Shown: positions 7,717 through 17,090, counted from the stretch's first letter. The stretch is DNA of 64,000 nt from Actinoplanes auranticolor (GCF_018332655.1 NZ_BOQL01000050.1:1-64000); one strand, 5' to 3'. Numbers and translations: made by a program. The notes: generated from the letters alone by a model not told the origin.

Positions 7717-9219
7717 ATGTCTTCGCTGTTGTCGGCGGTCCGTCCGCCGCGGCTGTCCCGTCCTGACTGGTTGTCCTCGCCGAAGGTGCTGCGCACCGAG
7801 GTCCTGGCCGGTCTGGTGGTCGCCTTGGCGCTGATCCCGGAGGCGATCAGTTTCTCGATCCTGGCCGGCGTCGACCCGCGGGTCGGCCTGTTCGCGTCGT
7901 TCACGATGGCCGTCACCATCGCCTTCACCGGCGGCCGGCCTGCGATGATCAGCGCCGCGACCGGCGCGATCGCCCTGGTCGTGGCACCGCTCGCCAGAGA
8001 TCACGGTCTCGACTACCTGATCGCCGCCGTGGTCCTCGGCGGTGCCATCCAGGTCGTCATGGCGGTGCTCGGCGTGGCGAAGCTGATGCGATTCATCCCG
8101 CGCAGCGTCATGGTCGGCTTCGTCAACGCCCTCGCCATTCTGATCTTCACCGCGCAGGTGCCGCAGCTGATCGGGGTGCCGTGGCTGGTCTACCCGATGG
8201 TCGCCGTGGCTCTGGCCATCATGGTGTTCCTGCCGAAACTGACCACGGCTGTGCCCGCGCCGCTGGTCGCGATCGTCGCACTGACCGTGTTCACCGTCGT
8301 CGCGCACGTGGTCGTGCCCAACGTTGCCGGCGAGGGCACCCTGCCCGACAGCCTGCCCACCCTCGGCCTGCCCGCCATCCCGTACACCCTGGACACGCTG
8401 CGGCTGATCGCCCCTTACGCGCTGGGTATCGCCCTGGTCGGGTTGATGGAGTCGCTGATGACCGCCAAGCTGGTCGACGACATCACCGACACCCACTCCA
8501 ACAAGACCCGCGAGTCCTGGGGGCAGGGCGTGGCGAACATCGTCACCGGCTTCTTCGGCGGCATGGGCGGCTGCGCCATGATCGGCCAGACGATGATCAA
8601 CGTGAAGGCGTCCGGCGCCCGGACCCGCCTGTCGACGTTCCTGGCCGGTGTCTTCCTGCTGATCCTGGTCGTAGTGCTCGGCGATGTGGTCGGGCTGATC
8701 CCGATGGCCGCCCTGGTCGCCGTGATGATCATCGTGTCGGTGGGGACCTTCGACTGGCACAGCATCGCCCCCGCCACGCTGAAGCGGATGCCCTGGGGCG
8801 AGACCATCGTCATGCTCACCACCGTGATCGCCACCCTGGTCAGCCACAACCTCGCCATCGGCGTCGTCCTCGGCGTACTGGCCGCAATGGTGATCTTCGC
8901 CCGACGCGTCGCGCACTTCGCCGAAGTCACCAGCGTCCTGGACCCCGACGACACCACCCGCATCTACCACGTGCGCGGTGAGCTGTTCTTCGCCTCCAGC
9001 AACGACCTGGTCTACCAGTTCAACTACGCCGACGACCCCCAACACGTGGTCATCGACCTGAGCGCCGCGCACATCTGGGACGCCTCCTCGGTCGCCGCGC
9101 TGGACGCCATCACCACCAAGTACGCCTCCCGCGGCAAGCGCGTGGAGATCGTCGGCCTCAACTCGGCCAGCGCCGACTTCCACGAGAACCTGGCCGGCAA
9201 GCTGAGCGCGGGACACTGA
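7717..9219 (+). CDS. SulP family anion transporter with STAS domain
   Basis: A roughly 500-residue SulP/SLC26 protein. The N-terminal 380 residues form the multi-helix transport domain, starting with the family segment LVVALALIPEAISFSILAGV. The last 100 residues are a STAS domain (HVVIDLSAAHIWDASSVAALD). Its substrate could be sulfate, bicarbonate or another oxyanion. Start codons at 7708 and 7717 are both plausible; 7717 agrees best with the length of relatives. It overlaps the MerR gene by one base (TGATG), so the two form an operon. Confidence 0.85.
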   Translation: MSSLLSAVRPPRLSRPDWLSSPKVLRTEVLAGLVVALALIPEAISFSILAGVDPRVGLFASFTMAVTIAFTGGRPAMISAATGAIALVVAPLARDHGLDYLIAAVVLGGAIQVVMAVLGVAKLMRFIPRSVMVGFVNALAILIFTAQVPQLIGVPWLVYPMVAVALAIMVFLPKLTTAVPAPLVAIVALTVFTVVAHVVVPNVAGEGTLPDSLPTLGLPAIPYTLDTLRLIAPYALGIALVGLMESLMTAKLVDDITDTHSNKTRESWGQGVANIVTGFFGGMGGCAMIGQTMINVKASGARTRLSTFLAGVFLLILVVVLGDVVGLIPMAALVAVMIIVSVGTFDWHSIAPATLKRMPWGETIVMLTTVIATLVSHNLAIGVVLGVLAAMVIFARRVAHFAEVTSVLDPDDTTRIYHVRGELFFASSNDLVYQFNYADDPQHVVIDLSAAHIWDASSVAALDAITTKYASRGKRVEIVGLNSASADFHENLAGKLSAGH

Positions 9220-9635
9220 TGAGCAAGCGGCACACTGAGACGATGACCGGACGGCACATGCAGATCGGCGAAGCGGCTGAACGCGTCGGGCTCAGCATCC
9301 GCACCATCCGCCACTACGAAGAGGTCGGCCTGGTCGTGCCGTCCGCGCGCAGCGAGGGCAGATTCCGCCTCTACACCGAAACCGACCTCGACCGGCTCCG
9401 GGTCATCAAGCAGATGAAACCGCTCGGCTTCACCCTCGAAGAGATGCGCGACCTGCTGCAGACCCTCGACGAACTCGCCACCACTCAAGGTGACCAGCGC
9501 GCCGCCCTGCAGGACCGGCTGTCCATGTTCCACACCGCGGCGCAGACCCGCGTCCAAGCCCTGCGCGAACAACTGGCCACGGCAGAACAGTTCGCCCGGC
9601 AAATCCAGAACCAGATCGACCTGCACAACCACTGA
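9219..9635 (+). CDS. MerR-family transcriptional regulator
   Basis: The 138-residue regulator has a MerR winged helix-turn-helix (MQIGEAAERVGLSIRTIRHY, about residues 14-33), followed by the EVGLVVPSARSEGRFRLY wing and a long C-terminal coiled coil. The effector region contains no cysteine pair, so a metal sensor is unlikely. It is coupled to the SulP gene. Candidate targets are its own operon and the MerR-type promoter just downstream. The start could also be the ATG at 9243. Confidence 0.85.
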   Translation: MSKRHTETMTGRHMQIGEAAERVGLSIRTIRHYEEVGLVVPSARSEGRFRLYTETDLDRLRVIKQMKPLGFTLEEMRDLLQTLDELATTQGDQRAALQDRLSMFHTAAQTRVQALREQLATAEQFARQIQNQIDLHNH

Positions 9636-9638
9636 CCC

Positions 9639-9679
9639 ATCGCCTGCCTTGGTACGCCGGGGCAGGCGATCGGCTTTTT
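9639..9679 (+). terminator. Rho-independent terminator after the SulP-MerR operon
   Basis: ATCGCCTGCC (9639-9648) pairs perfectly with GGCAGGCGAT (9661-9670) and is followed by a CTTTTTC tract. This is the only terminator in the window with a clear U-tract. Confidence 0.85.
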
Positions 9680-9696
9680 CGAGGCACACGTCACGA

Positions 9697-9728
9697 TTGA
9701 AGTATCAACTCTTACGTAAGAGTAGGTT
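9697..9728 (+). promoter_or_regulatory. MerR-type promoter with 20-bp spacer and central palindrome
   Basis: A -35 like element TTGAAG (9697-9702) and a -10 like element TAGGTT (9723-9728) are separated by 20 bp, the long spacer characteristic of MerR-activated promoters. The perfect 16-bp palindrome ACTCTTACGTAAGAGT (9708-9723) fills the spacer. Only seven codons follow the ATG at 9735 (MNSVAVT, then TGA), so the original target gene seems to be lost. Confidence 0.6.
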
Positions 9729-9782
9729 GGCGGCATGAACAGCGTAGCGGTCACCTGAATAGGACTTTGTTAGGTCGTTGCG

Positions 9783-10016
9783 GTGTGTCGCTTGGAGCTT
9801 CACGAGGATGATGCTCGGCTGCGCCGCGTGGATGAAAGTGGGCTGGCGCGGGTTCGGGAGCAGCTTCAGGATTTTGCTGTTGGGGTGTTCGCGGGGTTGC
9901 CGCGGGTGGATCAGCGTGAGACCGGGGTGCGGTATCTGTGTGAGTTGACGCTGGATGGGCAGCGGAAGTCGATGCAGCCGATGGCTGCCCACCTGGGCGT
10001 CGGAACGATTAAGGCC
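9783..10016 (+). mobile_element. Truncated IS701-like transposase remnant
   Basis: A frame from a GTG at 9783 encodes about 75 residues resembling the N-terminus of IS701-type (DDE) transposases: DFAVGVFAGLPRVDQRETG, then YLCELTLDGQRKSMQPMAAH. After ALHLGVG-like residues the match ends near 10007, where an A/T-richer stretch and an imperfect hairpin (TTAAGGCC 10009-10016 with GGCCTAA 10042-10048) begin. The DDE catalytic part is missing, so it is a dead fragment. It separates the resistance block from the following genes. Confidence 0.65.
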
Positions 10017-10324
10017 ACCGACCAAATAATCGCTGGTCAGCGGCCTAATACATAGACGAAGTTCTGCATCCGAGGATCGACACAAATAACTACCTATTAG
10101 GGCAGATCGTCGACGTCGAACTGCTCATAGCCTAACCGCTCCGCACCTACCTGTACTCGCCCGACTGAACGACAGAGTGCCTGGCCCGGCAGGATCTTCG
10201 GTTGGGTCGCCGTGTCTGGCGCGGAGGCCCGACCGAGCGCGGCCTAGCTTCGTCGACGCATCTGTCCCATCTGTTCAGCAATACCGAAGATGCGTCCGGA
10301 CCTCGCATCATGTGACAGTGCAGT
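10017..10324. other. Non-coding stretch after the IS remnant
   Basis: No supportable gene is present here. Around 10040-10140 the sequence is clearly less GC-rich than its surroundings, which suggests debris from a former insertion. Confidence 0.45.
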
Positions 10325-11173
10325 GTGGCTGAGAGTCGTTGGGAACAGGTCCAGGATGCGTTACTGCGTAGCGGTATGCGCTTCAGTGCACTCACCCGGG
10401 CATCGGTACAAAGGCCGGATGCGATGGCCACCCGAACCTGGACTGTCGCGGATTCCGCCGCGCACGTACTGTCTCTGGTATCCCTCTATGTGACATTCTT
10501 CGATCCGGATGCCGAGACGCTACCGGTGCCCGATCTGCACCGCATTCTCTCGGCGACCACCGTGGATACCGTGAATCGCGCCAACGCCATCGTGCTGGCC
10601 AATCTGTGCGAGCGTTCGCCGGAGCGGCTGGCCCGAGACCTCGACAGCGCGTTGGCACGTCTGTTGAGCGCTAGCCGGGCATGCGATCCCGAAATGCCGA
10701 TCCCGTGGTTGGGCGATGCGCGCGTGCCGGCGGTGGGTGTGCTCGCTCATCTCGTCAACGAGTTCCTGCTGCATGGCTGGGACATGGCGAAGGCTCTGGG
10801 GCGTGCCTGGCCGATACCGGACGCCGACGCGGGCTTGTTCTTCGAGCAGTTCCTCGTCGGCATGATCCGCCACGATCACGGCATTCTGCTGGAGACCGGT
10901 TCCCGTACGTCGGCACGGCCGATCAGCGTCGATTTCCGCTCGGCGTATACCGCGCCGACATTGCTGGTCCTGGAGGGTCGACGGGTACGCATCGGCGATC
11001 GCGGCGAGCCCGCCGACGCGCGCATCACGTTCCGGCCGGCCGGGCTCAATCTGATGCTGTTCGGCAGAACCAGCATTGCCCGCGCTCTACTTCGGCGTGA
11101 CGTTACCGTCAGCGGTCCCCGTCCGTGGCTGCTGGTGCCGTTCATCCGGGTCATGCACCTGCCGCACAACTAG
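10325..11173 (+). CDS. DinB/maleylpyruvate isomerase-family protein with C-terminal SCP2-like part
   Basis: A 282-residue protein. Residues 1-190 resemble the mycothiol-dependent maleylpyruvate isomerase/DinB helical bundle, with metal-ligand-type histidines in TVADSAAHVL and in HLVNEFLLHGWDMA. Residues 200-280 resemble the sterol-carrier-like C-terminal domain of these proteins. They are usually thiol-dependent enzymes of unknown substrate. The GTG at 10325 is the likely start; the ribosome site is weak. It is isolated from its neighbours. Confidence 0.6.
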   Translation: MAESRWEQVQDALLRSGMRFSALTRASVQRPDAMATRTWTVADSAAHVLSLVSLYVTFFDPDAETLPVPDLHRILSATTVDTVNRANAIVLANLCERSPERLARDLDSALARLLSASRACDPEMPIPWLGDARVPAVGVLAHLVNEFLLHGWDMAKALGRAWPIPDADAGLFFEQFLVGMIRHDHGILLETGSRTSARPISVDFRSAYTAPTLLVLEGRRVRIGDRGEPADARITFRPAGLNLMLFGRTSIARALLRRDVTVSGPRPWLLVPFIRVMHLPHN

Positions 11174-11441
11174 GCGACACGGGGGTTGTGTCGCCGCGGT
11201 TCAGAGTCACCGGTTTGAGCGGCACAGTCCGCGAGTGCATCGACGGCCGCAACAGACAATCAGCGAGCGTGATCGGCCACACAGCGGTGGCCGATCATCC
11301 CCATACCGCCAACCGTCGGCGAAGTCACCGGGACGCCAACGCCGACGGGTCAGAACGCCCAGTCACTCACGCCAGGACAACGCTGCGATGCCATCCATGT
11401 ACAGGACACTGGTAACCGCGCAGGTGACGACCGGATACCGA
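11174..11441. other. Intergenic region with no recognised feature
   Basis: The 268 bp between two convergent genes holds no ORF with coding character and no strong hairpin that I can see. Confidence 0.4.
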
Positions 11442-11807
11442 CTACACACCGGTCACGAGATCGGAACCGAAATGCATGATCGGTCGGATCTCCACGACAC
11501 ACGAAGTCGCATCAGACAGCCGTGCCGCGATGGCTTCGGCCCGGTGGAGGTTCTCACAATCGACGACGTCGTATCCGGCCAGGTATCCCTCGGCCTCGAG
11601 ATACGGTCCGTCCGTCGCTGACCGCGCGTCCACCTGCACCGTGCGGGATCGGTCCAGGGACGCCAGCATGTTGCCGTCGACGTATTCGCCTGAGTCGAAG
11701 AGTTCCTCCACGAGGGCCGCGCGACCCTTCGATCGCTGATCCTGCTCAGGCCACGACCTGGCATCCCCGGCTTCGGTTGAACTGTAGATCAGCAGCATGA
11801 ATTTCAT
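11442..11807 (-). CDS. YciI/DGPF-domain protein
   Basis: This 121-residue protein starts MKFMLLIYSS, contains the ATDGPYLEAEGYLAGYDVVD segment (the DGPF-like motif of YciI-related proteins) and ends with a EIRPIM strand. YciI-like proteins have a ferredoxin-like fold. In actinobacteria they often accompany ECF sigma factors, but none is encoded next to it here. The ATG at 11807 has an excellent ribosome site (AGGAGGG). Function is unknown. Confidence 0.75.
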   Translation of the reverse strand: MKFMLLIYSSTEAGDARSWPEQDQRSKGRAALVEELFDSGEYVDGNMLASLDRSRTVQVDARSATDGPYLEAEGYLAGYDVVDCENLHRAEAIAARLSDATSCVVEIRPIMHFGSDLVTGV

Positions 11808-12045
11808 CGTGCGCCCTCCTCGCGAGTGGTGTCGGGTTTGCCCGCGGGACCCCAGATCGCGGCGCCCACGTTCAGCCGTGTGCGGCTCGGACGCGTGGAA
11901 TGAGCCGCCGACGCCCGCCGGCCTGGGATCGTCTCGTTACTGCAGGACCTGACAGTGAGGCCGCGAATCGCGGCACAGCAATTCGCGGCGTCCACCACAG
12001 GTCCTCTCCTTCGTCGCTGCGGGCGCCGCCCGCGGACTCGCCGGT

Positions 12046-12082
12046 GGGACTGTGGCCGGGCGGGGGTCCCGGCCACAGTCCC
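12046..12082 (-). terminator. Terminator hairpin after the ABC transporter operon
   Basis: GGGACTGTGGCCGGG (12046-12060) and CCCGGCCACAGTCCC (12068-12082) form a perfect 15-bp stem with a 7-nt loop, ten bases beyond the stop codon of the ABC permease gene. Confidence 0.75.
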
Positions 12083-12092
12083 AACGCGCCGA

Positions 12093-14642
12093 TCAGTCGT
12101 GGGTGATGGCCCCCAGGACGTTCAGGCGCGCGGTGCGGATCGCCGGCAGGATGGCGGCGACAACACCAACAAGCCCGGCGACCAGCAGGTACGTGATCAT
12201 CTGACCCCAGGGCAGGACCAGCTCGGTGATGCCCTCGCCGTCGAGCGCCTGTACCACCGCCGTGCCGAGTAATGCGCCGACCACCACGCCGAGCAGTGCG
12301 CCGAAGACGCTGATGACCACCGCTTCCACGGTCACCATCCGCATCGTCTGCGCCCGGCTCAGGCCCACCGCCCGCAGCAGCCCGAGCTCGCGGGTGCGTT
12401 CCAGCATCGACAACGCGAGGGTGTTCACCACACCGAGCACCGCGATCAGGATCGCCAGCGCCAGCAGCAGCTGGATCATCATGATGATCTGATCGAAGCC
12501 GCTGGTCTGTTGCTCGATGAAGACGCTGCGGTCGGCGGCCGAGACCTCCGGGCTGTCGGCGAGCAGTGCCTGCACCTGCGGAAGGACCTGGGCCACCGGC
12601 ACGCCGTCGCTCAGGCGGATGAAGCCGTAGATCGGCTGGGGATTACCGAAGTCGGCGCTCGCCGCGGCCGGCAACACATAGGCGGCCGGCAGCGTGTCCT
12701 CCTCGTACGTTCCTACCAGCGTGTACTGGTGCACCGGTCCCCGGGAGAGCTGCACGCTCACCGTCTGGCCCACGCTGACCCCGCGCTCTGCCGCCTCCTG
12801 CGCGCTCATCACGGCCTGGTCGGGGCGGAGTGTCGTCAGCGTCCCGGCGGCCGGGACAGCCCCGTACACGTCGGCGAGGCGGGCCAGATCGGTCGCTGCG
12901 TTGACCGGGCGGCGTTCCCCGTTGACCTGGGCCAGGTCGTACGACAGGCCGGCCGCGCCGCGCACGCCCGGTAGCGTGGCGGCGCGATCGAGCACGGAGG
13001 CGTCGAACGACGGGGGCCAGGACGGGTTCTGATCGCCGCTGATCACCAGCTGCGCCCGGACCGTGTCCTCGGCCTTGCCGGCCAGGCTGCTCTTGGTCGA
13101 CTCGATCGTCACGGTGATGCCGGTGACCAACGCGATGCCGACCATGAGCGCGGCGGCGGTGATGGCCGTGCGGCGCGGGTTACGGCCGGCATTGAGCCGA
13201 CCCAGGCGGCCGGGCAGGGACCAGGCGAAGATCCGGCCGAGCACGGAGACCACCGGCTTGCTGATCAGCGGGGTCAGCATGGCGATCCCGATGAAGGTCA
13301 CCAGCACGCCACCCATGATCGTCGGCAGGACGCTGTCGCCGGTGGCCGCCGCGAGACCCACGCCGAGCAGGATCACGCCGAGCGCGGTGACCACCCCGCC
13401 GGCAATCGTGATCTTGGTGAGCGGCCGGTCCGGGTTGGCCACGTCCTGCATGGCGGCCACCGGGGGGATGCGCGAGGCACGGAGTGCCGGGAGCACGGCC
13501 GCGATCATCGTCACCAGGACACCGACGACCAGAGCGCTAATCACGGCGCTGGGCGGCACTCCGACGCCGGCTAGTTCGAGGCCGCCGCTGAACGCGCTGA
13601 AGGCCGACGCCAGTGCCGCCCCGACACCGACGCCGAGAATCAGGCCCACCACGGCGGCGATGAAGCCGATGACCAGAGCCTCGAGCAGCACCGAGCCGAT
13701 GAGCTGGCGCCGGTTCGCTCCCAGGGCGCGCATCAGGGCCAGCTCCCGGGTGCGCTGCGCCACGATGATGGAGAAGGTGTTGAGGATGAGGAAGACGCCG
13801 ACGAACAGCGCCACGGCGGCGAAGCCGAGCAGGATGCTGTTGAAGAACGCCAGCCCGGTCTGCAGGTCACCGGCGGCTTCCTCGCTGAGCTGGTCGCCGG
13901 TCAGGACGGAGTAGTCGGCTCCCACCGCGGAGGCCACGCTGTCGCGCAGCTGCGCCGGGGTGGTGCCGTCGGCGGCCGCGACCCGGATCTCGCTGTAGAG
14001 ACCGGACTGGCCGAGCATCAGCTTCTGCGCGACCGGCTCGGTGAACGCCACCTCCTGCACGCCGCCGAGGCTGTCTCGATCGCCGCTGTAGCCGAAGACG
14101 CCGACCACGGTGAACTGCTGCTTCGGGGACAGGGTCAGCACGCCGACCTGGTCACCGACGTTGAGCTTGGCGGCCTTGGCCACCGCGGCGTTGACGGCGA
14201 TCTCCCCGTCGGCGTTGGGCCCGCGTCCGGCGGTGAGCTTGACCAGGTCGTCCTCGCCGACCCAGTTGATGCCCAGCCGCGGCGTTCCGACACTGGCCAG
14301 GACCTTGCCGTCGGCGCCGATCACCCGGGCGCCGTCGGCGGCGATCCGGCCGGTCGCGGTGGCCACACCGGGGACGGTGCGCACCTTGTCGAGGGTCGCG
14401 GCGGGGATGGTGCCGGGGACCTCCACGCCGTCGACCGTGGCGACGGAGACCTTCGGTTTGGCGAGCACACCGACGTCGGTCGTGGAGTAGACGTCGGAGA
14501 ACAGGGCGTCGAAGGAGCGGCTGAGGGTGTCGGTGAGCACGAAGGAGCCCGACACGGACATCACGCCCAGGATCACCGCGATGCCGGACAGGACCAGCCG
14601 CAGTTTGCGGGCCAGCAGGCTCTTGAGTGTGGAGCGCAGCAT
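12093..14642 (-). CDS. ABC transporter permease, FtsX/MacB type, two-module
   Basis: An 849-residue membrane protein with the duplicated architecture of actinobacterial FtsX-like permeases. It has an N-terminal helix followed by a large extracytoplasmic domain, three helices (around LGFAAVALFVGVFLILNTF), a second N-terminal helix and extracytoplasmic domain from about residue 490, and a final helix trio. ELALMRALGANRRQL and ELGLLRAVGLSRAQT are the paired cytoplasmic coupling motifs. It overlaps the ATPase gene by one base. It probably exports the enediyne, a precursor or a lipid; the assignment to the cluster rests on position only. Confidence 0.85.
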   Translation of the reverse strand: MLRSTLKSLLARKLRLVLSGIAVILGVMSVSGSFVLTDTLSRSFDALFSDVYSTTDVGVLAKPKVSVATVDGVEVPGTIPAATLDKVRTVPGVATATGRIAADGARVIGADGKVLASVGTPRLGINWVGEDDLVKLTAGRGPNADGEIAVNAAVAKAAKLNVGDQVGVLTLSPKQQFTVVGVFGYSGDRDSLGGVQEVAFTEPVAQKLMLGQSGLYSEIRVAAADGTTPAQLRDSVASAVGADYSVLTGDQLSEEAAGDLQTGLAFFNSILLGFAAVALFVGVFLILNTFSIIVAQRTRELALMRALGANRRQLIGSVLLEALVIGFIAAVVGLILGVGVGAALASAFSAFSGGLELAGVGVPPSAVISALVVGVLVTMIAAVLPALRASRIPPVAAMQDVANPDRPLTKITIAGGVVTALGVILLGVGLAAATGDSVLPTIMGGVLVTFIGIAMLTPLISKPVVSVLGRIFAWSLPGRLGRLNAGRNPRRTAITAAALMVGIALVTGITVTIESTKSSLAGKAEDTVRAQLVISGDQNPSWPPSFDASVLDRAATLPGVRGAAGLSYDLAQVNGERRPVNAATDLARLADVYGAVPAAGTLTTLRPDQAVMSAQEAAERGVSVGQTVSVQLSRGPVHQYTLVGTYEEDTLPAAYVLPAAASADFGNPQPIYGFIRLSDGVPVAQVLPQVQALLADSPEVSAADRSVFIEQQTSGFDQIIMMIQLLLALAILIAVLGVVNTLALSMLERTRELGLLRAVGLSRAQTMRMVTVEAVVISVFGALLGVVVGALLGTAVVQALDGEGITELVLPWGQMITYLLVAGLVGVVAAILPAIRTARLNVLGAITHD

Positions 14643-15448
14643 CAGCGGGCCGCCGCGGGTGCCGTCACGTTCTCGTCGCTCTGTCGCGGCGCGGCGACCA
14701 GCACGTCGAGGCGCTTCATGGTGTCCAGCACCGCCTCGGCGGTCGGGTTGTCCAGCTCGGAGACGATCTGGCCGTCGGCGAGGAAGACCACCCGGTCGGC
14801 GTAGCTTGCCGCGACCGCGTCGTGGGTGACCATGACGATGGTCTGGCCGTGCTCGCGGACGCTGAGCTGCAGGAACTTGAGCAGTTCGGCGCCGGAGCGG
14901 GAGTCCAGATTGCCGGTCGGCTCATCGGCGAAGATGACCTCCGGGCGGGTGATGAGGGCGCGGGCGCACGCCACCCGCTGTTGCTGGCCGCCGGAGAGCT
15001 GGCTCGGACGGTGTGAGAGCCGGTCGCGCAGGCCGACCGTGTCGATCACCGTGTCCCACCATTGCGGGTCCGGTTTGGTGCCCGCGATGTCGAGGGGTAG
15101 GCGGATGTTCTCGGCCGCGCTCAGCGTCGGCAACAGGTTGAACTGCTGGAAGATGAATCCGATCTTGTCACGGCGCAGCCGGGTCAGCACCTTGTCGCCC
15201 TGACCGCTGAGCTCGGTGTCGCCGATGTGCACCGTGCCCTTGGTGGCGACGTCGAGGCCCGCCAGGCAGTGCATGAGCGTCGACTTCCCACTGCCCGACG
15301 GGCCCATGATGGCGGTGAACTGCCCACGCCTGAATTCGGCGGTCACGCCGCGCAGGGCGGTCACCTCCGCCGCGCCGCTGCCGTACACCTTCCAGATGTC
15401 ACCAGCCCGCGCCGCTACTGCCACGTCGTTCTTTTCGATCACCGTCAC
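14642..15448 (-). CDS. ABC transporter ATP-binding protein, MacB/LolD type
   Basis: This 268-residue ATPase partners the permease encoded directly downstream. Walker A is GPSGSGKST (residues 49-57), the signature is LSGGQQQRVA and Walker B is VIFADEPTGNLD. All catalytic motifs are intact. The stop codon overlaps the permease start (TGATG), which fixes the pair as one operon. The likely promoter lies in the 168 bp upstream. Confidence 0.92.
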   Translation of the reverse strand: MTVIEKNDVAVAARAGDIWKVYGSGAAEVTALRGVTAEFRRGQFTAIMGPSGSGKSTLMHCLAGLDVATKGTVHIGDTELSGQGDKVLTRLRRDKIGFIFQQFNLLPTLSAAENIRLPLDIAGTKPDPQWWDTVIDTVGLRDRLSHRPSQLSGGQQQRVACARALITRPEVIFADEPTGNLDSRSGAELLKFLQLSVREHGQTIVMVTHDAVAASYADRVVFLADGQIVSELDNPTAEAVLDTMKRLDVLVAAPRQSDENVTAPAAAR

Positions 15449-15616
15449 CGGTCCACCTCATCGATATGGAATCCCGCCGGCCGCGAACCCCGGCCGGCCT
15501 CAGCCGTCTACCTGTTGAGACGACGGCCCGCGGAGAAAGTCATCGGTGATCTCGGCACCAATGTCGAAACGTGGTCCTGCCCTCCGGGCGCGGTGGCGAG
15601 CCAGGGCTGGACAGGG

Positions 15617-17035
15617 TCACAAGGGAATGTTGGTGTGGCCTCCCCGACGTGCTGGCGCCGTGGCCAGGGCCCGCGCCAGAGACATGCGGGTCAGCGCCGG
15701 ATCGATGACCTCGTCCACCACGCCGAGCGCAACGGCGCGCTGCACGCCGCCCGTGGTGGCCCGGTGCCGCTCGACCAGTTCGGCCCGCAGCGCCTCGCGC
15801 TCGTCGGCCGGGGCAGCGCTCAGCCGTCGACGATGCAACACACCCACGGCCGCGTCGGCGCCCATCACCGCCACCTCGGCGTCCGGCCAGGCCAGCACCG
15901 CCGTGGCGCCCAGCGCCCGGGAGTTCATCGCGATGAACGCGCCGCCGTACGCCTTCCGGGTGATCAGGCTGACCCGGGGCACTCGCGCCTCGGCGAACGC
16001 GTGCAGCAGCTTCGCGCCCCGACGGATCACGCCGGCCCACTCCTGTTCCACGCCGGGCAGGTAGCCGGGCACGTCGACGAGCACCAGCAAGGGCACGCCG
16101 AGCGCGTCGCACAGGCGCACGAAGCGGGCCGCCTTCTCGGCGCCCAGCGCGTCGAGGCAGCCGCCCTTGCGCAGCGGGTTGTTGGCCACCACGCCGACGG
16201 TGTGCCCGGCCAGCCGGCCGAAGCCGATGACCACGTTCGGCGCCCATCGCGGCTGCAGTTCCTCGAATCTGGCCGGATCCAGCACTGCGCCGAGCAGATC
16301 TTTCACGTTGTATGCGCTGCGGCTGTTGGCCGGCAGGACCTCGCGCAGGTCGCCGTGGCGGGGCACGGTCTCCAGGTCGAACATCCCCGGGTCCCCGAGC
16401 AGGGTGATGAGAGCGCGGGTACGCACGTACGCCTCGGCCTCGGTGCCGGCGTACACGTGGGCGACGCCGGACTTGCGGTCGTGCACCTGGGGGCCGCCCA
16501 GCGCCTCCATCTCGATGTCCTCGCCGGTGACCCGGCGGATCACCTCCGGGCCGGTGACGAACATGCGGGCCTCGGCGGTGGTGACGATGATGTCGGTGAG
16601 CGCCGGCCCGTACGCCGCCGCCCCGGCCGCCGGGCCCAGCACCACGGACAGCTGCGGGACCTGTCCCGATGCTGCCGTCATCGCGGCGAAGATCCGCCCG
16701 ACACCGTCCAGGGAGGCCACCCCGTCGGCGAGGCGGGCACCGCCGGACTGCCACAGCCCGACCACCGGGACCCGCCGCGCGACCGCCTCGGCGATGGCAC
16801 CGACGATGTGTCGGCATCCGGCGGCGCCCAGCGCGCCGCCCTTGACGGTGGGGTCGGTGGCGTACGCGACGACGGGCTGGCCGGCCACGGTGCCGGTCAC
16901 CGCGAGCGCTCCGCTGTCGTCGGGGGTGTGCAATGCCAGCACGGAGTCGCGATCGAGCAGTCGGCTGAGCCGGGACAGCGGTGAGTGAGGATCCACGGGT
17001 GCCGGGTGCAGACGTGGTTGCTGGGTGAGGGACAT
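15617..17035 (-). CDS. Acyl-CoA carboxylase carboxyltransferase (beta) subunit
   Basis: The 472-residue protein is a PccB/AccD-type carboxyltransferase. The N-terminal crotonase-like half contains the acyl-CoA side motifs (LWQSGGARLADGVASL; GPAAGAAAYGPALTD) and the C-terminal half the biotin side motifs (VDVPGYLPGVEQEW; KAYGGAFIAMNS). It makes malonyl- or methylmalonyl-CoA from acyl-CoA and carboxybiotin. It is shorter than the usual 510-540 residues. No biotin carboxylase/BCCP gene lies in the window, so an alpha subunit must come from elsewhere. It may raise extender-unit supply for the polyketide synthase. Confidence 0.85.
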   Translation of the reverse strand: MSLTQQPRLHPAPVDPHSPLSRLSRLLDRDSVLALHTPDDSGALAVTGTVAGQPVVAYATDPTVKGGALGAAGCRHIVGAIAEAVARRVPVVGLWQSGGARLADGVASLDGVGRIFAAMTAASGQVPQLSVVLGPAAGAAAYGPALTDIIVTTAEARMFVTGPEVIRRVTGEDIEMEALGGPQVHDRKSGVAHVYAGTEAEAYVRTRALITLLGDPGMFDLETVPRHGDLREVLPANSRSAYNVKDLLGAVLDPARFEELQPRWAPNVVIGFGRLAGHTVGVVANNPLRKGGCLDALGAEKAARFVRLCDALGVPLLVLVDVPGYLPGVEQEWAGVIRRGAKLLHAFAEARVPRVSLITRKAYGGAFIAMNSRALGATAVLAWPDAEVAVMGADAAVGVLHRRRLSAAPADEREALRAELVERHRATTGGVQRAVALGVVDEVIDPALTRMSLARALATAPARRGGHTNIPL

Positions 17036-17057
17036 GGCGTCCTTTCCTGGCCTGGCC

Positions 17058-17090
17058 TCGGCCCGCCCGTGAGTCCGACGGGCGGGGCCG
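17058..17090 (-). terminator. Hairpin after the FAD-dependent oxygenase gene region
   Basis: CGCCCGT (17064-17070) pairs with ACGGGCG (17078-17084), extended outward by GC pairs with one bulge. It lies between two leftward genes and lacks a U-tract. Confidence 0.45.

Noticed and set aside
7564..9216. Long minus-strand frame of 550 codons opposite the SulP gene
   Set aside because: Its sequence is repetitive Gly/Asp/His/Arg without any family motif, while the plus strand encodes an intact SulP protein. It is a high-GC shadow frame.
11442..11807. Partner of an ECF sigma factor
   Set aside because: YciI-like proteins often pair with ECF sigma factors, but none is encoded within the neighbouring genes.
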